DNA of 64,000 nt from Strigamia acuminata (lineage: Eukaryota > Arthropoda > Chilopoda > Geophilomorpha > Linotaeniidae), in NCBI GenBank assembly GCA_949358305.1, contig OX442323.1, forward strand, positions 1,922,001 to 1,986,000. The letters are read 5' to 3'. A model generated the notes under the pieces. It did not search any database and was not told the DNA's origin. It was given only the letters and a program-made list of their open reading frames with translations. Of this stretch, positions 31,237 through 42,700 are shown piece by piece. Position 1 is the stretch's first letter, and each line of letters starts with the position of its first letter. Position numbers and translations under genes: made by a program.

Positions 31237-34200
31237 ATGGCGGCACCCAAAATGATTCTTGGCCATCCTGGGCCTTTTGAGGGAAAGTACGCAGCAGACT
31301 GGGACCGCTATCTGGAGCGGGTGGCCGAGTTCCGTGCACTCAACGACATTCCGGATTTAAAGCAGAAGTCTTTGCTTTTATCCCTCATTGGCGCCAAAGC
31401 ATATGCTGAGCTTCAGAAAGCTGCTCATCCGGAGAAGTTGGCCACTAAAGATTATCAACAGGTGGTGGATTTGATGAGATTACATTTAGAGCCTGTTGCC
31501 CAACCACATGTCTGCAGACAGAGACTGGGCTTACGTATGCGCAAGAAGGAGGAGTCAGTGGAAGATTACCTGACCGTGTTGAAGGGTTTGGCCCAACCGT
31601 GTGGGTTCGCCACACCTGAAGAGACCGACACCGGCGTGCTCGACGCGTTCCTCCGTGGTATCAATGACTCTGGCATGCGCAAGTATATCATGTTATATGA
31701 GAATTTAACATTAAAACAAGCAGCAAAGCTTGCCACCTCTTATGAGTCGGCGATGGCGACACCGTCGGCTGCTGTGGATCCCGAAATTACTGCTGCAGTG
31801 CCACAGCATTTGATGGAGGCGTCGATCAACCAATTCAGGCAGGCCCGCTCGGGCAGACGTGGAGGAGCCCCGGGAGCGGGCACATCGAGTGCGGGTGTTT
31901 CCGGTGGCGTTTCTTTTGGTGCTCAGGCGGGCCAGAGTGGTCGTCAGGGCCGTGGTGGTTTTCCTGGCAGATGGCAACGAGGAGGACGACGAGGCGGTGC
32001 GAGTGGCGCCAGCGGTGTCGCTTGTTGGCACTGCGGCGGCCCGCACTTCCGCCACCAGTGCCCCGAGTGGACCAGCAAGAATGCAGGTGGATTGAACAAT
32101 GCAGTGCAGGGTAGCGACGCAAGCCCGAAACCAGAGTTTAGGCAGAAGACCGTACCGGTTAACACGCTGGGCTGGCAAGAACAGGAGGATGATGGCATTC
32201 CTCCGGACTCATGGGACATTTTTGGAGTTGAGGAAGGTAGTGAAAGGTATCCCCCGGTTTGGTTGAAGTTGAATGTGTGTGGCCATGAGTGGCAGTTCCA
32301 GGTGGACTCCGGGGCTGAGCGGTCATTAATAACTTGGGCCCAGTTTACATCGCTCACAGGGGTTGACAGTTGCTTTCCCGCGCTGCGCAAATTCGAAAGG
32401 AATCTTAGAACTTACACTGGTGCCCCAATTACAGTGTTTGGTCAAGTGGCCCTGCCGGTCACCTATTTGGATAGGTCTGAGACGGTGGATCTACTGGTGG
32501 TCAGTGGCTCTGGCCCTAACCTTTTGGGAAGGGACCTCATGCAGCGCTTAGGGATTAGGATCGAGCAGGACCCAAGTGCGGCGCAGGCAAGTGACCTGCC
32601 ACCATTGGAGGTTCATACAGCATCCAATGCCCCTGTGCAGGAGCAGTTGGCTGATCTTTTGCACAAATATGCAAAAGTTTTTGAGGTTGGCTTGGGTGCA
32701 TTCAACGGGCCTCCTATAGATTTAAAAATGAGGGAGAATATTACCCCCAGATTTTTTAGGCCCCGACCAGTGCCGATTCCGTTACGCCCTCTTGTTGAGG
32801 CAGAGATTGACCGCCTTGTGGTGGAGGGCATTTTCACGCCCATCACATTCTCTGAATGGGTGACGCCTCTTGTGGTCGTGCGGAAGAAGGATGGCGGCGT
32901 TCGCCTTTGCGGCGACTATAGGTCGACCATCAACGCCGCCATCCAACCCGACCCCTACCCGTTACCCGCCATTGCTGACATCTTCGCTCAGGTGGGGGAC
33001 GCAAAATTCTTTTCCAAGCTTGATTATCGGCATGCGTACCTCCAGCTGCCTCTGACCCCAAATTCGGCAAAGATCGCGGCGGTTAACACCATTAAGGGTT
33101 TAATGGCGGTTAACCGCCTGCCATTTGGGACCATTTCCAGCAGTGGAATATTTCAGAGGTGTGCCGAGCGAGTAATGGTGGGTATAAACAAGATATATAT
33201 TTACCAAGACGATATCTTGGTGGCAACTGCGACCATTGTTGACCATTTTGTCATTTTAACACAGGTGCTTCATAGATTGTTGAAGAAGGGATTGCGCCTG
33301 TGCAAAGGCAAGTGTGTTTTTTGCGTGACTTCAGTTGAGTTTTTGGGGTTTAGATTAGCGGACGGTGGGGTGTCCCCCCTACCGGAGAGAGTGAAGGCGA
33401 TTACACTCATTTCTCCCCCGACTAGTGTTACGGAAGTCAAGTCATTTTTGGGACTCGTTAATTTTTACGGGCAGTTTGTCGAGGGCTTGTCGACTTTGGC
33501 CGCGCCTTTGTACGCTTTGTTAGTTAAGGGGCAGCCTTGGGTGTGGTCATCTGCCCAGGTTGCCGCCTTTTCACAGATTAAGCGGGCGTTGGTCGGCGCG
33601 CCCGTCCTCAGGTTTTACGACCTTTCCCGTCCGGCTGTCGTTGTCGCCGATGCTTCGCCGGTTGGCGTCGGGGCTGTCCTTGCTCAGGTGGGCGAGGACG
33701 AGCGGGAGTGGCCGGTGGTATTCGCCTCGCGCTCCTTGTCGTCTGCGGAAAGAAATTATGCGCAGATCGACAAGGAGGCGCTCGCAATTATGTTCGCGGT
33801 GAAGCGATTTCATCAGTACGTGTGCGGCAGGCGTTTTACAATATATACGGACCACCGGCCCCTTTTGGGCATTCTTGGAAATGACCGTCCTATTGCTAAC
33901 ATCATTTCCCCCAGAATGCTGCGCTGGGCGTTGTCGCTCGCTTGTTATGATTACGAGTTGCGTTTTAGGAAGGGCGTGGATGTCTCGAACGCGGATGCGC
34001 TCAGCAGAGCCCCGGTGGACACCCCGTCACCTGCAGAGGAGGAGGTACATACATTTTTGACAGAGTTAGTTCGTGAGAGCTTGATTAGCAGGGACGAGTT
34101 GGTGTCGGCGACCGGTGGCGACGCCGTTTTGCATCAAGTGGTCCGGATGGTCGGGACGGGCGAGTGGTCCGACAGCGGTGACGTGGGCGCTATGGCCCCA

Positions 34201-35922
34201 TATAAGCAACGGTTTGTTGACCTTTCGCTGGACGCAGGGGTATTATTTTGGGGCGATAGATTTGTTGTCCCGGCCGCCTTGGTGTCGCGTGCCCTCTTGC
34301 TGTTGCATGATGGGCACGTGGGAGTCGTCTCCATGAAGGGGCGCGCGCGTGCTGCGCTGTGGTGGCCGGCGGTGAACTCGGACATTGTCGCGTATTGCGC
34401 GGCATGCCAGATTTGCAGGAAGCTTGACCCTTTGCCCCCTCGTGTCCAGCCGGTTAGTTGGCCGCGTGCTACGTCGCCATGGGAGCGTGTCCACCTGGAT
34501 TACGCGGGCCCCCTCTTAGGAAAGATGATCCTAATTGTGGTGGACGCGTTTTCCGGGTGGATAGAGGCGCAGGCTGTTACCTCTGCAACTAGTGGTGCCA
34601 CTATTGCCATTTTGAGGCGCCTATTTGCGGATTTTGGACTACCCACCACTGTCGTCTCGGACAACGCGACATGTTTTTCATCGCAAGCGTTTCGAGATTT
34701 CTTGTCAAATAACATGATCACGCAGTTGTGGTCACCCCCGTACCATCCCCAAAGTAATGGCCGGGCTGAGAGGGGGGTGCGCGAGTTTAAGGAACGCCTG
34801 GCCAAGATCGCCATTGGCGACCTCGATACACGCATCTCTCGAGTGTTGTTTGCCCTCCACTCGTCGGTGGGGGGAAGAGACGGGTTAACCCCGGCCCATC
34901 GCTTCCTTGCGCGGCCTCTGCGCACCCACATACAACTTCCAGCGGTCAGTCGGGTTGAAGAGTCCGCGGTTAACGCGGCAGGTGGGAGCGTTAGGAGTTT
35001 CAAAATTCACGACCCAGTATGGTATAAGGTTTTTCCGGCGATTGTTAAAGCTTGGAGGGCTGCCACCATTCTCATAAAGAAAGGTGTTGTGTCATACGAG
35101 ATAATTGACCAAGAAACTGGTCTGAGACATGTGCGCCATGTCAATCACTTGCGTCGGCGCGTGGTACCTGATGGATCCGCCCATGCAGCCCGAGACGTGG
35201 ATTTTCCAGAGAGCGGTGACCAAACTGAATCAGCCGTGCCTGAGATGCCCGTGCCAAACTTGTCATCAGAAGAATTGTGGATGTTTTCAGCGGCGCCCGC
35301 GGTTGTGCAGTCGTCATCTTCATCTTCGGCTGCATCCTTGGCGGAACCGGGTATACTTGACATTATTAATCAACCTCTTATTATAGATGATGTGTTGGCC
35401 CTTGACCATGTCCCAGCGGAGCGAGCAGTTCCCGCTGAGATTGTCGAGGGCGAGAAAGTGTTGGACAGGAGGCGACTCAGTGTTTGCTTGGAGCGAATTG
35501 ATGACTTGTTGCCGGATTTGATGCCCCTTGTGCCAACACTGGCTGACGTGCTTCCGGTGGTCGGTGTTCCGGCACCATTAGACGTCCCTACAGTGTCGGA
35601 GATTCCGATAGGTAGCCGGGTGCGCCTCACGCCAGACGGCTTGCTGCCTGTTGCTGATGATGCGACCCCCGGCCCAAGTGGTGAATTGTCGGATGCCCCT
35701 CTGCGCCTATCACCGGGCAGTAGCGGGTCCTCGAGTGAACGTGAGATGAGTGAGGGACCCGACGAGCCGGTTGGTGCCCCGGTCATTCCACGTCGGTATC
35801 CCACTCGAGAGAGGCGACCTCCGGAGCGGCTTAGAGACCCAAATTTTGTTCAAACCCCGGCCAAAAAGCGCAAGAAAAGATCGCGCAAGCACGATGAGTA
35901 CGAGCGGACCGATCCGAAGTAG
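31237..35922 (+). CDS. Gypsy element 2 fused Gag-Pol polyprotein
   Basis: The frame is open from 31108, but the likely start is the Met at 31237 (AAGATGG context), giving about 1561 residues. Gag shows a capsid-like region and a CX2CX3HX4C knuckle (CWHCGGPHFRHQC) near 262. Then come protease VDSGAERSL (Asp357), reverse transcriptase with YQDD at 656-659, RNase H (VADASPVGVGAV, YTDHRPLLG), integrase zinc finger, and a DD35E core of Asp1088, Asp1142 and Glu1178 (YHPQSNGRAER). A ~350-residue Ser/Pro-rich tail ends in a basic KKRKKRSRKH stretch that may be a nuclear signal. Gag and Pol share one frame, so no frameshift is needed. It makes all proteins for reverse transcription and integration. 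Numerous frames on both strands are shadows. Confidence 0.96.
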   Translation: MAAPKMILGHPGPFEGKYAADWDRYLERVAEFRALNDIPDLKQKSLLLSLIGAKAYAELQKAAHPEKLATKDYQQVVDLMRLHLEPVAQPHVCRQRLGLRMRKKEESVEDYLTVLKGLAQPCGFATPEETDTGVLDAFLRGINDSGMRKYIMLYENLTLKQAAKLATSYESAMATPSAAVDPEITAAVPQHLMEASINQFRQARSGRRGGAPGAGTSSAGVSGGVSFGAQAGQSGRQGRGGFPGRWQRGGRRGGASGASGVACWHCGGPHFRHQCPEWTSKNAGGLNNAVQGSDASPKPEFRQKTVPVNTLGWQEQEDDGIPPDSWDIFGVEEGSERYPPVWLKLNVCGHEWQFQVDSGAERSLITWAQFTSLTGVDSCFPALRKFERNLRTYTGAPITVFGQVALPVTYLDRSETVDLLVVSGSGPNLLGRDLMQRLGIRIEQDPSAAQASDLPPLEVHTASNAPVQEQLADLLHKYAKVFEVGLGAFNGPPIDLKMRENITPRFFRPRPVPIPLRPLVEAEIDRLVVEGIFTPITFSEWVTPLVVVRKKDGGVRLCGDYRSTINAAIQPDPYPLPAIADIFAQVGDAKFFSKLDYRHAYLQLPLTPNSAKIAAVNTIKGLMAVNRLPFGTISSSGIFQRCAERVMVGINKIYIYQDDILVATATIVDHFVILTQVLHRLLKKGLRLCKGKCVFCVTSVEFLGFRLADGGVSPLPERVKAITLISPPTSVTEVKSFLGLVNFYGQFVEGLSTLAAPLYALLVKGQPWVWSSAQVAAFSQIKRALVGAPVLRFYDLSRPAVVVADASPVGVGAVLAQVGEDEREWPVVFASRSLSSAERNYAQIDKEALAIMFAVKRFHQYVCGRRFTIYTDHRPLLGILGNDRPIANIISPRMLRWALSLACYDYELRFRKGVDVSNADALSRAPVDTPSPAEEEVHTFLTELVRESLISRDELVSATGGDAVLHQVVRMVGTGEWSDSGDVGAMAPYKQRFVDLSLDAGVLFWGDRFVVPAALVSRALLLLHDGHVGVVSMKGRARAALWWPAVNSDIVAYCAACQICRKLDPLPPRVQPVSWPRATSPWERVHLDYAGPLLGKMILIVVDAFSGWIEAQAVTSATSGATIAILRRLFADFGLPTTVVSDNATCFSSQAFRDFLSNNMITQLWSPPYHPQSNGRAERGVREFKERLAKIAIGDLDTRISRVLFALHSSVGGRDGLTPAHRFLARPLRTHIQLPAVSRVEESAVNAAGGSVRSFKIHDPVWYKVFPAIVKAWRAATILIKKGVVSYEIIDQETGLRHVRHVNHLRRRVVPDGSAHAARDVDFPESGDQTESAVPEMPVPNLSSEELWMFSAAPAVVQSSSSSSAASLAEPGILDIINQPLIIDDVLALDHVPAERAVPAEIVEGEKVLDRRRLSVCLERIDDLLPDLMPLVPTLADVLPVVGVPAPLDVPTVSEIPIGSRVRLTPDGLLPVADDATPGPSGELSDAPLRLSPGSSGSSSEREMSEGPDEPVGAPVIPRRYPTRERRPPERLRDPNFVQTPAKKRKKRSRKHDEYERTDPK

Positions 35923-35999
35923 TGTCGAGTTGGTTGAATTAATTTGTTGTTTCAATTATATTGTATTTCGGTAAATTTTCTTGTGACTCGCAAAAATCT

Positions 36000-36009
36000 G
36001 GGAGAGTGA
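36000..36009 (+). other. Polypurine tract of gypsy element 2
   Basis: GGGAGAGTGA lies directly before the 3' LTR. Confidence 0.75.
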
Positions 36010-36236
36010 TGTTGTGTTTAGCGCAACTGATTAATTGTCAGTTAAGTTTGAGTGTAATAATTGATTATAAATTGCATACGAGTGATTGTTAAGACGGTTG
36101 TCTTTGGCAACCGTTGGAATAAAAAGGTTAGAACATGTTCAAGTGCAAATGAGAAAAGTCGCTTTATTTTGGTCTAATGAAGAGACACAAAAGTCATTAG
36201 TGTTAGTTTACATACTTGAAATCAGAAACACTAAAT
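36010..36236 (+). repeat. 3' LTR of gypsy element 2
   Basis: 227 bp, apparently identical to the 5' LTR, followed by the ATTA target duplication. Confidence 0.93.
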
Positions 36237-36240
36237 ATTA

Positions 36241-37826
36241 CCAAATAAATAAAGTCCATCATTCTAATCACTTTTTACACTAAAATTCATTGAAAATAAA
36301 CAGAACTGCTTTTCCACGTAGCAGAACACAGTACACAATTAGGCGTAATCCGGATCAACCAATTGGGAAATAGGACAACATTGTATCGAGGCAGAGTATA
36401 AATGAAAAATTGGCATATTTTAGAACCACTTCTTAACCTGTGCTGCACACACCCCTTGGAGACGCAAGATAGGTTTTCTGGGGATGCAATACTACTTCAA
36501 AAAATGTTTAATAAAGTTAAAGTGGTCAAGTGACACCAGTAAAAAATTAATTGAAAAAAAGATTTTCCTTTGTTAAGGGCGAGCGCGGATTTTAAAAGTC
36601 AATAGGGTTCAGACTGCTACAAAGGTTAAAAACCAGGGTTTTAGAAAAAAGATAAAAAGCTTCAGGTCATCGTTGTCACAATGGATTTACAAGCAAGATA
36701 GAAAAAAAGAGCATCAATTCACAAGTGGTGCGTCAGACTTGCACCGAGTAGATGAGTCCGAGTGCAACCAGAGAAACTATTGCAGACTTATTTATTCCAA
36801 TTTTGTTTTCTCTTCAAATCCTGGTCATATCGAGGGAAGGTCCTCTGGGCTAATCCTGGGCACTTTGCCAAAGATGAAGAAAACGAATCACAAGAAAATA
36901 TGTTCAAACAACTGAATGGAACTGCTGTATTGTGGCCAACCAAAGAACTAATATCCAGGATTTACTACCCAATTTTCAAAAAAGAATCCAAACAAACAAT
37001 ATACCAGAGGTTTAGATGCAATGAAACCGCTTAAATAAAAGATATGAAACAAACCAAGTCTGGCCCCATTGGTTTGCTGCAATTCTTCTTCTTGTAATGA
37101 AACCTCATGTGACAAAAAAACAAGTCACACTCAGCTTACTTTGGCCTTTCTCCGTCGAACGAACAATGGCGGCGAAATTAGTATTTTAATGCTCTTTTAG
37201 AACAATTTGCACACACATTTTAAAAATCCTAAAAATAATAAAACTTTAAACTTGAAACTGCCGTCTGAGCTTTCTCTTTATCAACTTAATGAAGATTTTT
37301 TTTTTTCTAAAGAAATTTCTTACCAGCCTGCAGATCCTTCGGTCAATAATGCCAGGCAACGCAAGCTCATTCATGTAAGAAATCCCTCAAGTAACTTATC
37401 AAAAAATATGACAGCAGGTGTACAGAATCTGCACCGCCAAAAGTGAATTCTACCTTTTGTGTGCAATTCAGCCGACAGACAAGCTAACAATATAGTTTAG
37501 GTGAACATTTATTATACATGTTGCACGTGTGTTTCTAATTTGGAATCATATGCCTTTAAGTGATGCGACTGGCTTAAAGAAATTACATCGACAAAATGTC
37601 TCGCTTCATTATACCGTTTAAATTCTGATTATTAAATTATAAAATAATATGATTCCTTCGTTAGTTTATTATTCAAAATAAACTTTGAATTCGTTAGAAT
37701 TAAATTAACATTCTCATATTTAACGTATACATAAATGTGAGAACGTTTTGTTCCGATAACCTCTCAAAATCAAAACTAACAACAATAATATCAATATCAA
37801 TACCATTCCTAAAACTCAACGTTCCA
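36241..37826. other. Non-coding spacer
   Basis: Only short frames without recognisable content (36673-36915, 36762-37034, 37207-37446). A CGAACAATGGCGGCG patch at 37160 resembles a promoter-type YY1 site but has no gene beside it. Confidence 0.4.
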
Positions 37827-37828
37827 TA

Positions 37829-38389
37829 CTCTGGCTCACTATAAGTTGGGCCTATTACCCATTGGCTGAGCTTAATTACTCACTACCAGGAAAAGTAGTT
37901 CAGTTTTGTTTTAATTTGCTTGATTACAGTCGAAACTATTTATAAAGAATCATAAGGAACCCGAAAAATCAATTCGTTATAATGAGAATTCGTTATATCG
38001 ATTTTTTTTTAACATGGTGTCTGTGGCTAGCCAGCCAAACCAGCCATTTTTAGGTATTCGTTATATCGATAATTCCGTTATATCGCGATTAGTTATAAAG
38101 AGTTTTGACTGTATTTAAATAATTGAAATGATGTAATGTTAGAAATAAGAAAATGTTTCTTCAATTCATAAAATAAAGATTTGTGCTGTTTTTATTTCAA
38201 TATTTATGTTTATTCAGTTTATTGCTTGCTTTGTCAGGAAAGCAAACAATTTTCTAATTTTTTTATCGGTTGTTTTACCTGGAAAGCATTTAAAATGTCA
38301 GCCAGTGTTTTAATCTATTTTTTTGTATCACTACACAAGTGAAAAGGCTCAGCCAATGGGTAATAGGCCTAACTTAAAGTGAGCCAGAG
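37829..38389. mobile_element. TA-flanked MITE (CTCTG family) carrying a nested MITE
   Basis: The ends CTCTGGCTCACTATAAGTTGGGCC and its inverse match, with TA on both sides (827-828 and 390-391 of the respective kilobases). The sub-terminal GGCTGAGC blocks and the interior match the element at 5664-6048. The extra length is explained by a 185-bp MITE at 37927-38111. Confidence 0.8.
37927..38111. mobile_element. mariner-type MITE nested in the CTCTG-family MITE
   Basis: The ends CAGTCGAAACTATTTATAA and the inverse of CAGTCAAAACTCTTTATAA are flanked by TA on both sides. The interior has repeated ATTCGTTATATCGAT motifs. This is the form of Tc1/mariner-derived MITEs. Removing it leaves a host MITE close in length to its relative at 5664. 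Confidence 0.7.
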
Positions 38390-38391
38390 TA

Positions 38392-39700
38392 TAATCGTTG
38401 ATTAAAAGATTTTAATTATTAAAATCAACAATCTTATATTAAATTCAAATAGCCCATAACATCGGAATCGTATTTCATTAGAATACAATAACCAGTGTTG
38501 ATGGTGGCCTGGTGGGCTCCCGCACCTTTATAATGCTTTCGCGCCATTTGTAGACCACAACTACAAATGGTGACAAGAGGTCGGGATGTTCCATTTCACA
38601 AACATCCTCATGACTGACCGTATGTACCGAGAGCCCTCAGTACCAATGCTAGAGTTTAAGAACAGCAATGTTCTTCACTCCATACAATCCAATCACCAAA
38701 CAAGCTACACAACAAAAGGACCAAAGGCTAAAACAAGTCACCCGGTTCGAAAATAGCAGGTGGTGCGTTTCAAAACATTTGTTTTAGAAAAAAAATTTAA
38801 CCTAAAATAAAGTAAATAAACAACAAGAAACTCTTCATTAAAAGTAATTTACACCCTATAACCAAAATATTGTTGTTTATTTACATTATTTTAGCATTAT
38901 TAGGCCTAATAATAGGCTTGATACTGCTAAATAACAACTGGAATTAGAAAATCGTCTGTAGAGAATGAGATGCACGGTACGAATTTAGCATCAAGCTACC
39001 GGGCGCGAACTGTACTTGTAGGTGCAAACTTGTGCTGTCAGACTGTCTACCCCTAAAGTGACATCGTTAAAGAAAAAACCAATGCAAATGTTGCTACAAC
39101 TTGAACCACTAAAGGTTATCTAACATTTCCACGCGAAGGCACCATTCACACACCAAGTCCCAATGGAAATGCAAAGCCAGGAAGTGAGTGTAGTTTAGAG
39201 CTTGGCAGCGCGAGCACTTCATGGACAAACCAAATGGAAGAAGCAATTTTAATTTTAGTTTTGCCCAGTTTAAAAGCGCTGAAAGAATATTTCATTTGCA
39301 GATTATTACACTGGAGGATCACCCCAGAAAACTCGCGCTTAGCACGGACGGATCCAGTGAACGTACGAGGGGGAGGCCGTCTCACAAGAAGTCCGCAGGA
39401 CTGTGTAATCCACAATTGTTTGTTTATTTAAATGCACCTCTCTCTCACATTGTTACAAACAGTTACAACACAGAATTCTTTACTGTGTGTTGTAACACCA
39501 GCACTACGTCAGACATTTTTTTGATTAATTTGTCACCAATTTGATAGATTTCTCTTATTGTTTCTAATCATCTGAATGGATCTGATTGTCATTATTCACA
39601 GCAAAAAGATAACTAGGATAATAAATTGTGGTACACACTTGTCCGTGGCAACGCCCTGGTGGGAGTCTCCGAAATCCATTGCAAGTAAATCTTTGCTTAC
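38392..39700. other. Non-coding, probable neurobeachin intron 2 sequence
   Basis: It contains a perfect hairpin CCATTTGTAG/CTACAAATGG (about 38549-38575), an inverted-repeat region with TTAGGCCTAATAATAGGCTT near 38900 that resembles 60-110, and the inverted copy of the 5287 repeat at 39350-39500. No exon is recognised. Confidence 0.4.
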
Positions 39701-42700
39701 CTGTAAACTGGGAGGACAATGATCGAGCAGTTCTAGCATATGTTTGATGTTTTGAGCATCTTTTATGACGAAGTTTAATTCCATATCAAATTCACCACCA
39801 ACCAACTGAAATAGAAATTGCATGACATTAATAAAATTAAATAAATTGGCTTGAATGCTGTCTATTTTATTTGTAGATTTGGCACCTGCCAACTAGTGTA
39901 ATGAACCATTTATCACCTGGCAAAGTTTACTTGTGGATTTGTATGGGTTTTTACCTGCATAATAGCACAGATCCCTCCGCACTCAATATTTGGAATTCCA
40001 AACAAATCCAATAAAAATTCAACAAATCTCAAGTAAATCCACCCAAAATTCCAAGAAATTCAAACGACACTACAAATGCATTTAAATTCAATGTAAATTC
40101 AATGTAAATCTATGTAAATTCAATGTAAATATATGTAAATTCAATGTAAATCTACGTAAATTCAATGCAAATCCATTTAAATTCAATGCACATGTAGGTA
40201 TGTAAACTCAATGTAAAATTATGTGTATACAGTTAAATTTATGTGTATACAGTGTAAATTTATGTGTATATAGTAGGTGCATTCGAAAAGTCATTTGCAC
40301 TAAACGACCAGTGCAACTGGTAGTGTAAATGTCAAGTTAAACAACCCAATTTTAGAGTTTAAAAATAAATTTCTGCATAATTTCAGTGTAAATTTCAGTG
40401 TAAATAAATTAGCCCAAATAATAACCATACTGATGATCATTATTGTTGTTTACTCTAAAAAAAAATTGTTCTTACGATCGAAATCGTTGCGACCGATCTA
40501 ACGAAAATCCAAGATGGCTGCCAGCAAGACCTGATTTCAACGAGAAAACTCGTTGAACGGAGATTTAAATGTGGTGTGCAGGTCTTTTCCGTTTAACCAG
40601 TTTACACGACATTTTCACGAATGTGTCCTGTGAAAACGAGTGTAAACACATTTACAACCGTTTTGGTGACTTTTCGAATGCACCTAGTGTAATGTAAATT
40701 CATGTGTATACAGTAGGTGCATTCAAAAAATCATTTAGACAAAATAGCATTTTTAAACAAACCATTTTATTAAAGTTAGATCAACAAAGCAGTTTACACA
40801 TCCTCTTTAAAAATTCCGTTTAATCTAAATGACTTTGTGAATGCGCCTACATATTAATTTGTGTTTACTCACAGGGTGATTTTGTGTGTGCACGAGGTAA
40901 ATTTATGCAAATACAAAGCAAATACATGTAAGTACAGTGTAAACACAGTATCAATCCATACGCTTACGTACAAACAAACAAATCCATGTAAATCCAACAA
41001 GCCTTCATTAAATTTAACAAATGCACGAGAAATTGAAGTACTTCCAATGCAAACCCAATTAAGAAATCTGGAATGCTTGGAAATCTTCACACTTCCTCAA
41101 GCTTTAACGTTTCTACAATTGGAGTTTGATCATTCACATGTTCAAACAAACGTTCAATGGTTGGCATTTCAAACGAACAAAATTTAGCCAAACTAACTTC
41201 CCACAAAAGTAAAATTGTTACAAAAAATAAGTTAAAGAAAATAAGTGACCCAACTCCTTGCCTAAAGTTCAGCAAAATCAATGGGGTCACTCCAAATGAT
41301 GACTTATCAATAAGCCACTTATTGGAATTAAATTATCATTTCAGTGATGTAAATTACATCATTTCCTGTGGCTGGTAAAACATTTCAGCCACATCAGCCA
41401 ATGACTTGCATGAATTGTTGATAATTCAGATTATGATAAGTCAAATAATTCATTTGACTTTGAATGCACCCAATGTGATCAAATACATGACGTGAAAAAA
41501 CTTCCAAAAATATTAAATTCTTTCCACTCGGTTTACTTCCACGATCAATCGGCGATTTAATATTGCCGTCACATCAATACAAATTAATTTCTTTAAAAGT
41601 TTTAACAAGGCCCGCCATGTTTGTCCCTCCCCAAAAAAAATCTAAGACAACTAACTTTTGTTACACAACTAATTTTTGTATATATATATTTTTTCAATTT
41701 CTGTATACGCTTAATTAACTATTAATTAACTCGTCAGGAGTTTTCAAGCACAAATTCCCAATTTTAATTACAGAGGAGAGAGAGCTTTGGCTTATCAATT
41801 TCCATGACTTACAACATATAATGTACCTTTAAAAACTGAGCTAGCTTGATTCACTGCGATAGATCACATTTCTAGTGCACCGCGGCAAACAAAAACCCAC
41901 AACAGTAGATGAGTTATTGATTTACAGTGAGAGATTAATCCAGATAACCTTTAAACTAGACAATATAGACTTAAATGTCAAATTAGTTTCGTTATCACAC
42001 AAATTTATGAAATTTCATCGTAACAAGGAGGAGGAAAAAAATGTGTGTGCACAGCTGTGCCCAGTGTTGCACCTCCAACTCGAGATAAACACTTCAATAG
42101 CTGATTGTTGGTTCATGAATATACAAGAAATGAGCAAAATGCATCAGTTTTGCATAGTCGAGCGGTTCCCTTTTCCCGCTCTGCTCTCTCATAGCCTCCG
42201 ATCGGCCATAAATCTTTTACAAGTGATTCTGCCTTATCAACTGTCAATGGTAAGTTTCGCACTTACCGACGTCGTAATGGGAAATCAAGAGTCTGCGATT
42301 CAAGATAATCCAAACCAACAGTATACGAAAAACCCCCGAATCACTCGACTGAACCGCTTTTATTTAAGAGTGATTCTGTTTACATGCCAACCTTAAACCA
42401 TAAATCAACACGCCCTTGAGAAATTTTTATTCTTTATTTATTTATTTATTTAAATTTTTTTTCCCAGTACAAAAGTTCCAATAAGCGAACAAGCGTCTAG
42501 TACTAATCAGATTCAAATTTGATCGATTCTATTATTAATTTCATAACCTAGCAGTAATCGATCGTCTTTAGTTTGCATCCAATACCTCGAAGTTAAATTC
42601 AAACTGTTATACGCTTCTTCCTTATAGGAACTCCTCGGGGTGGCAGCTATCATGACTGAAGACTACACTGTATACTTCCTGAAACACGACATACAATCCG

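Larger units (their letters stand above)
25556..36236 (+). mobile_element. Complete Ty3/gypsy LTR retrotransposon 2, split by a copia element
   Basis: The element is flanked by ATTA target duplications (25552-25555 and 36237-36240) and by apparently identical 227-bp LTRs. It has a tRNA-Ser-type primer site, a repeat-rich leader interrupted by a 4781-bp copia insertion, a single fused gag-pol frame (31237-35922) and a polypurine tract before the 3' LTR. Without the copia insertion and one copy of its target duplication it would be about 5.9 kb. The coding part is clearly richer in G+C than its surroundings, suggesting a codon usage of its own or recent arrival. Confidence 0.95.

Noticed and set aside
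31700-35950. Numerous minus-strand and alternate-frame ORFs of 60-167 codons
   Set aside because: The G+C-rich gag-pol has few stops in other frames; these are shadows.
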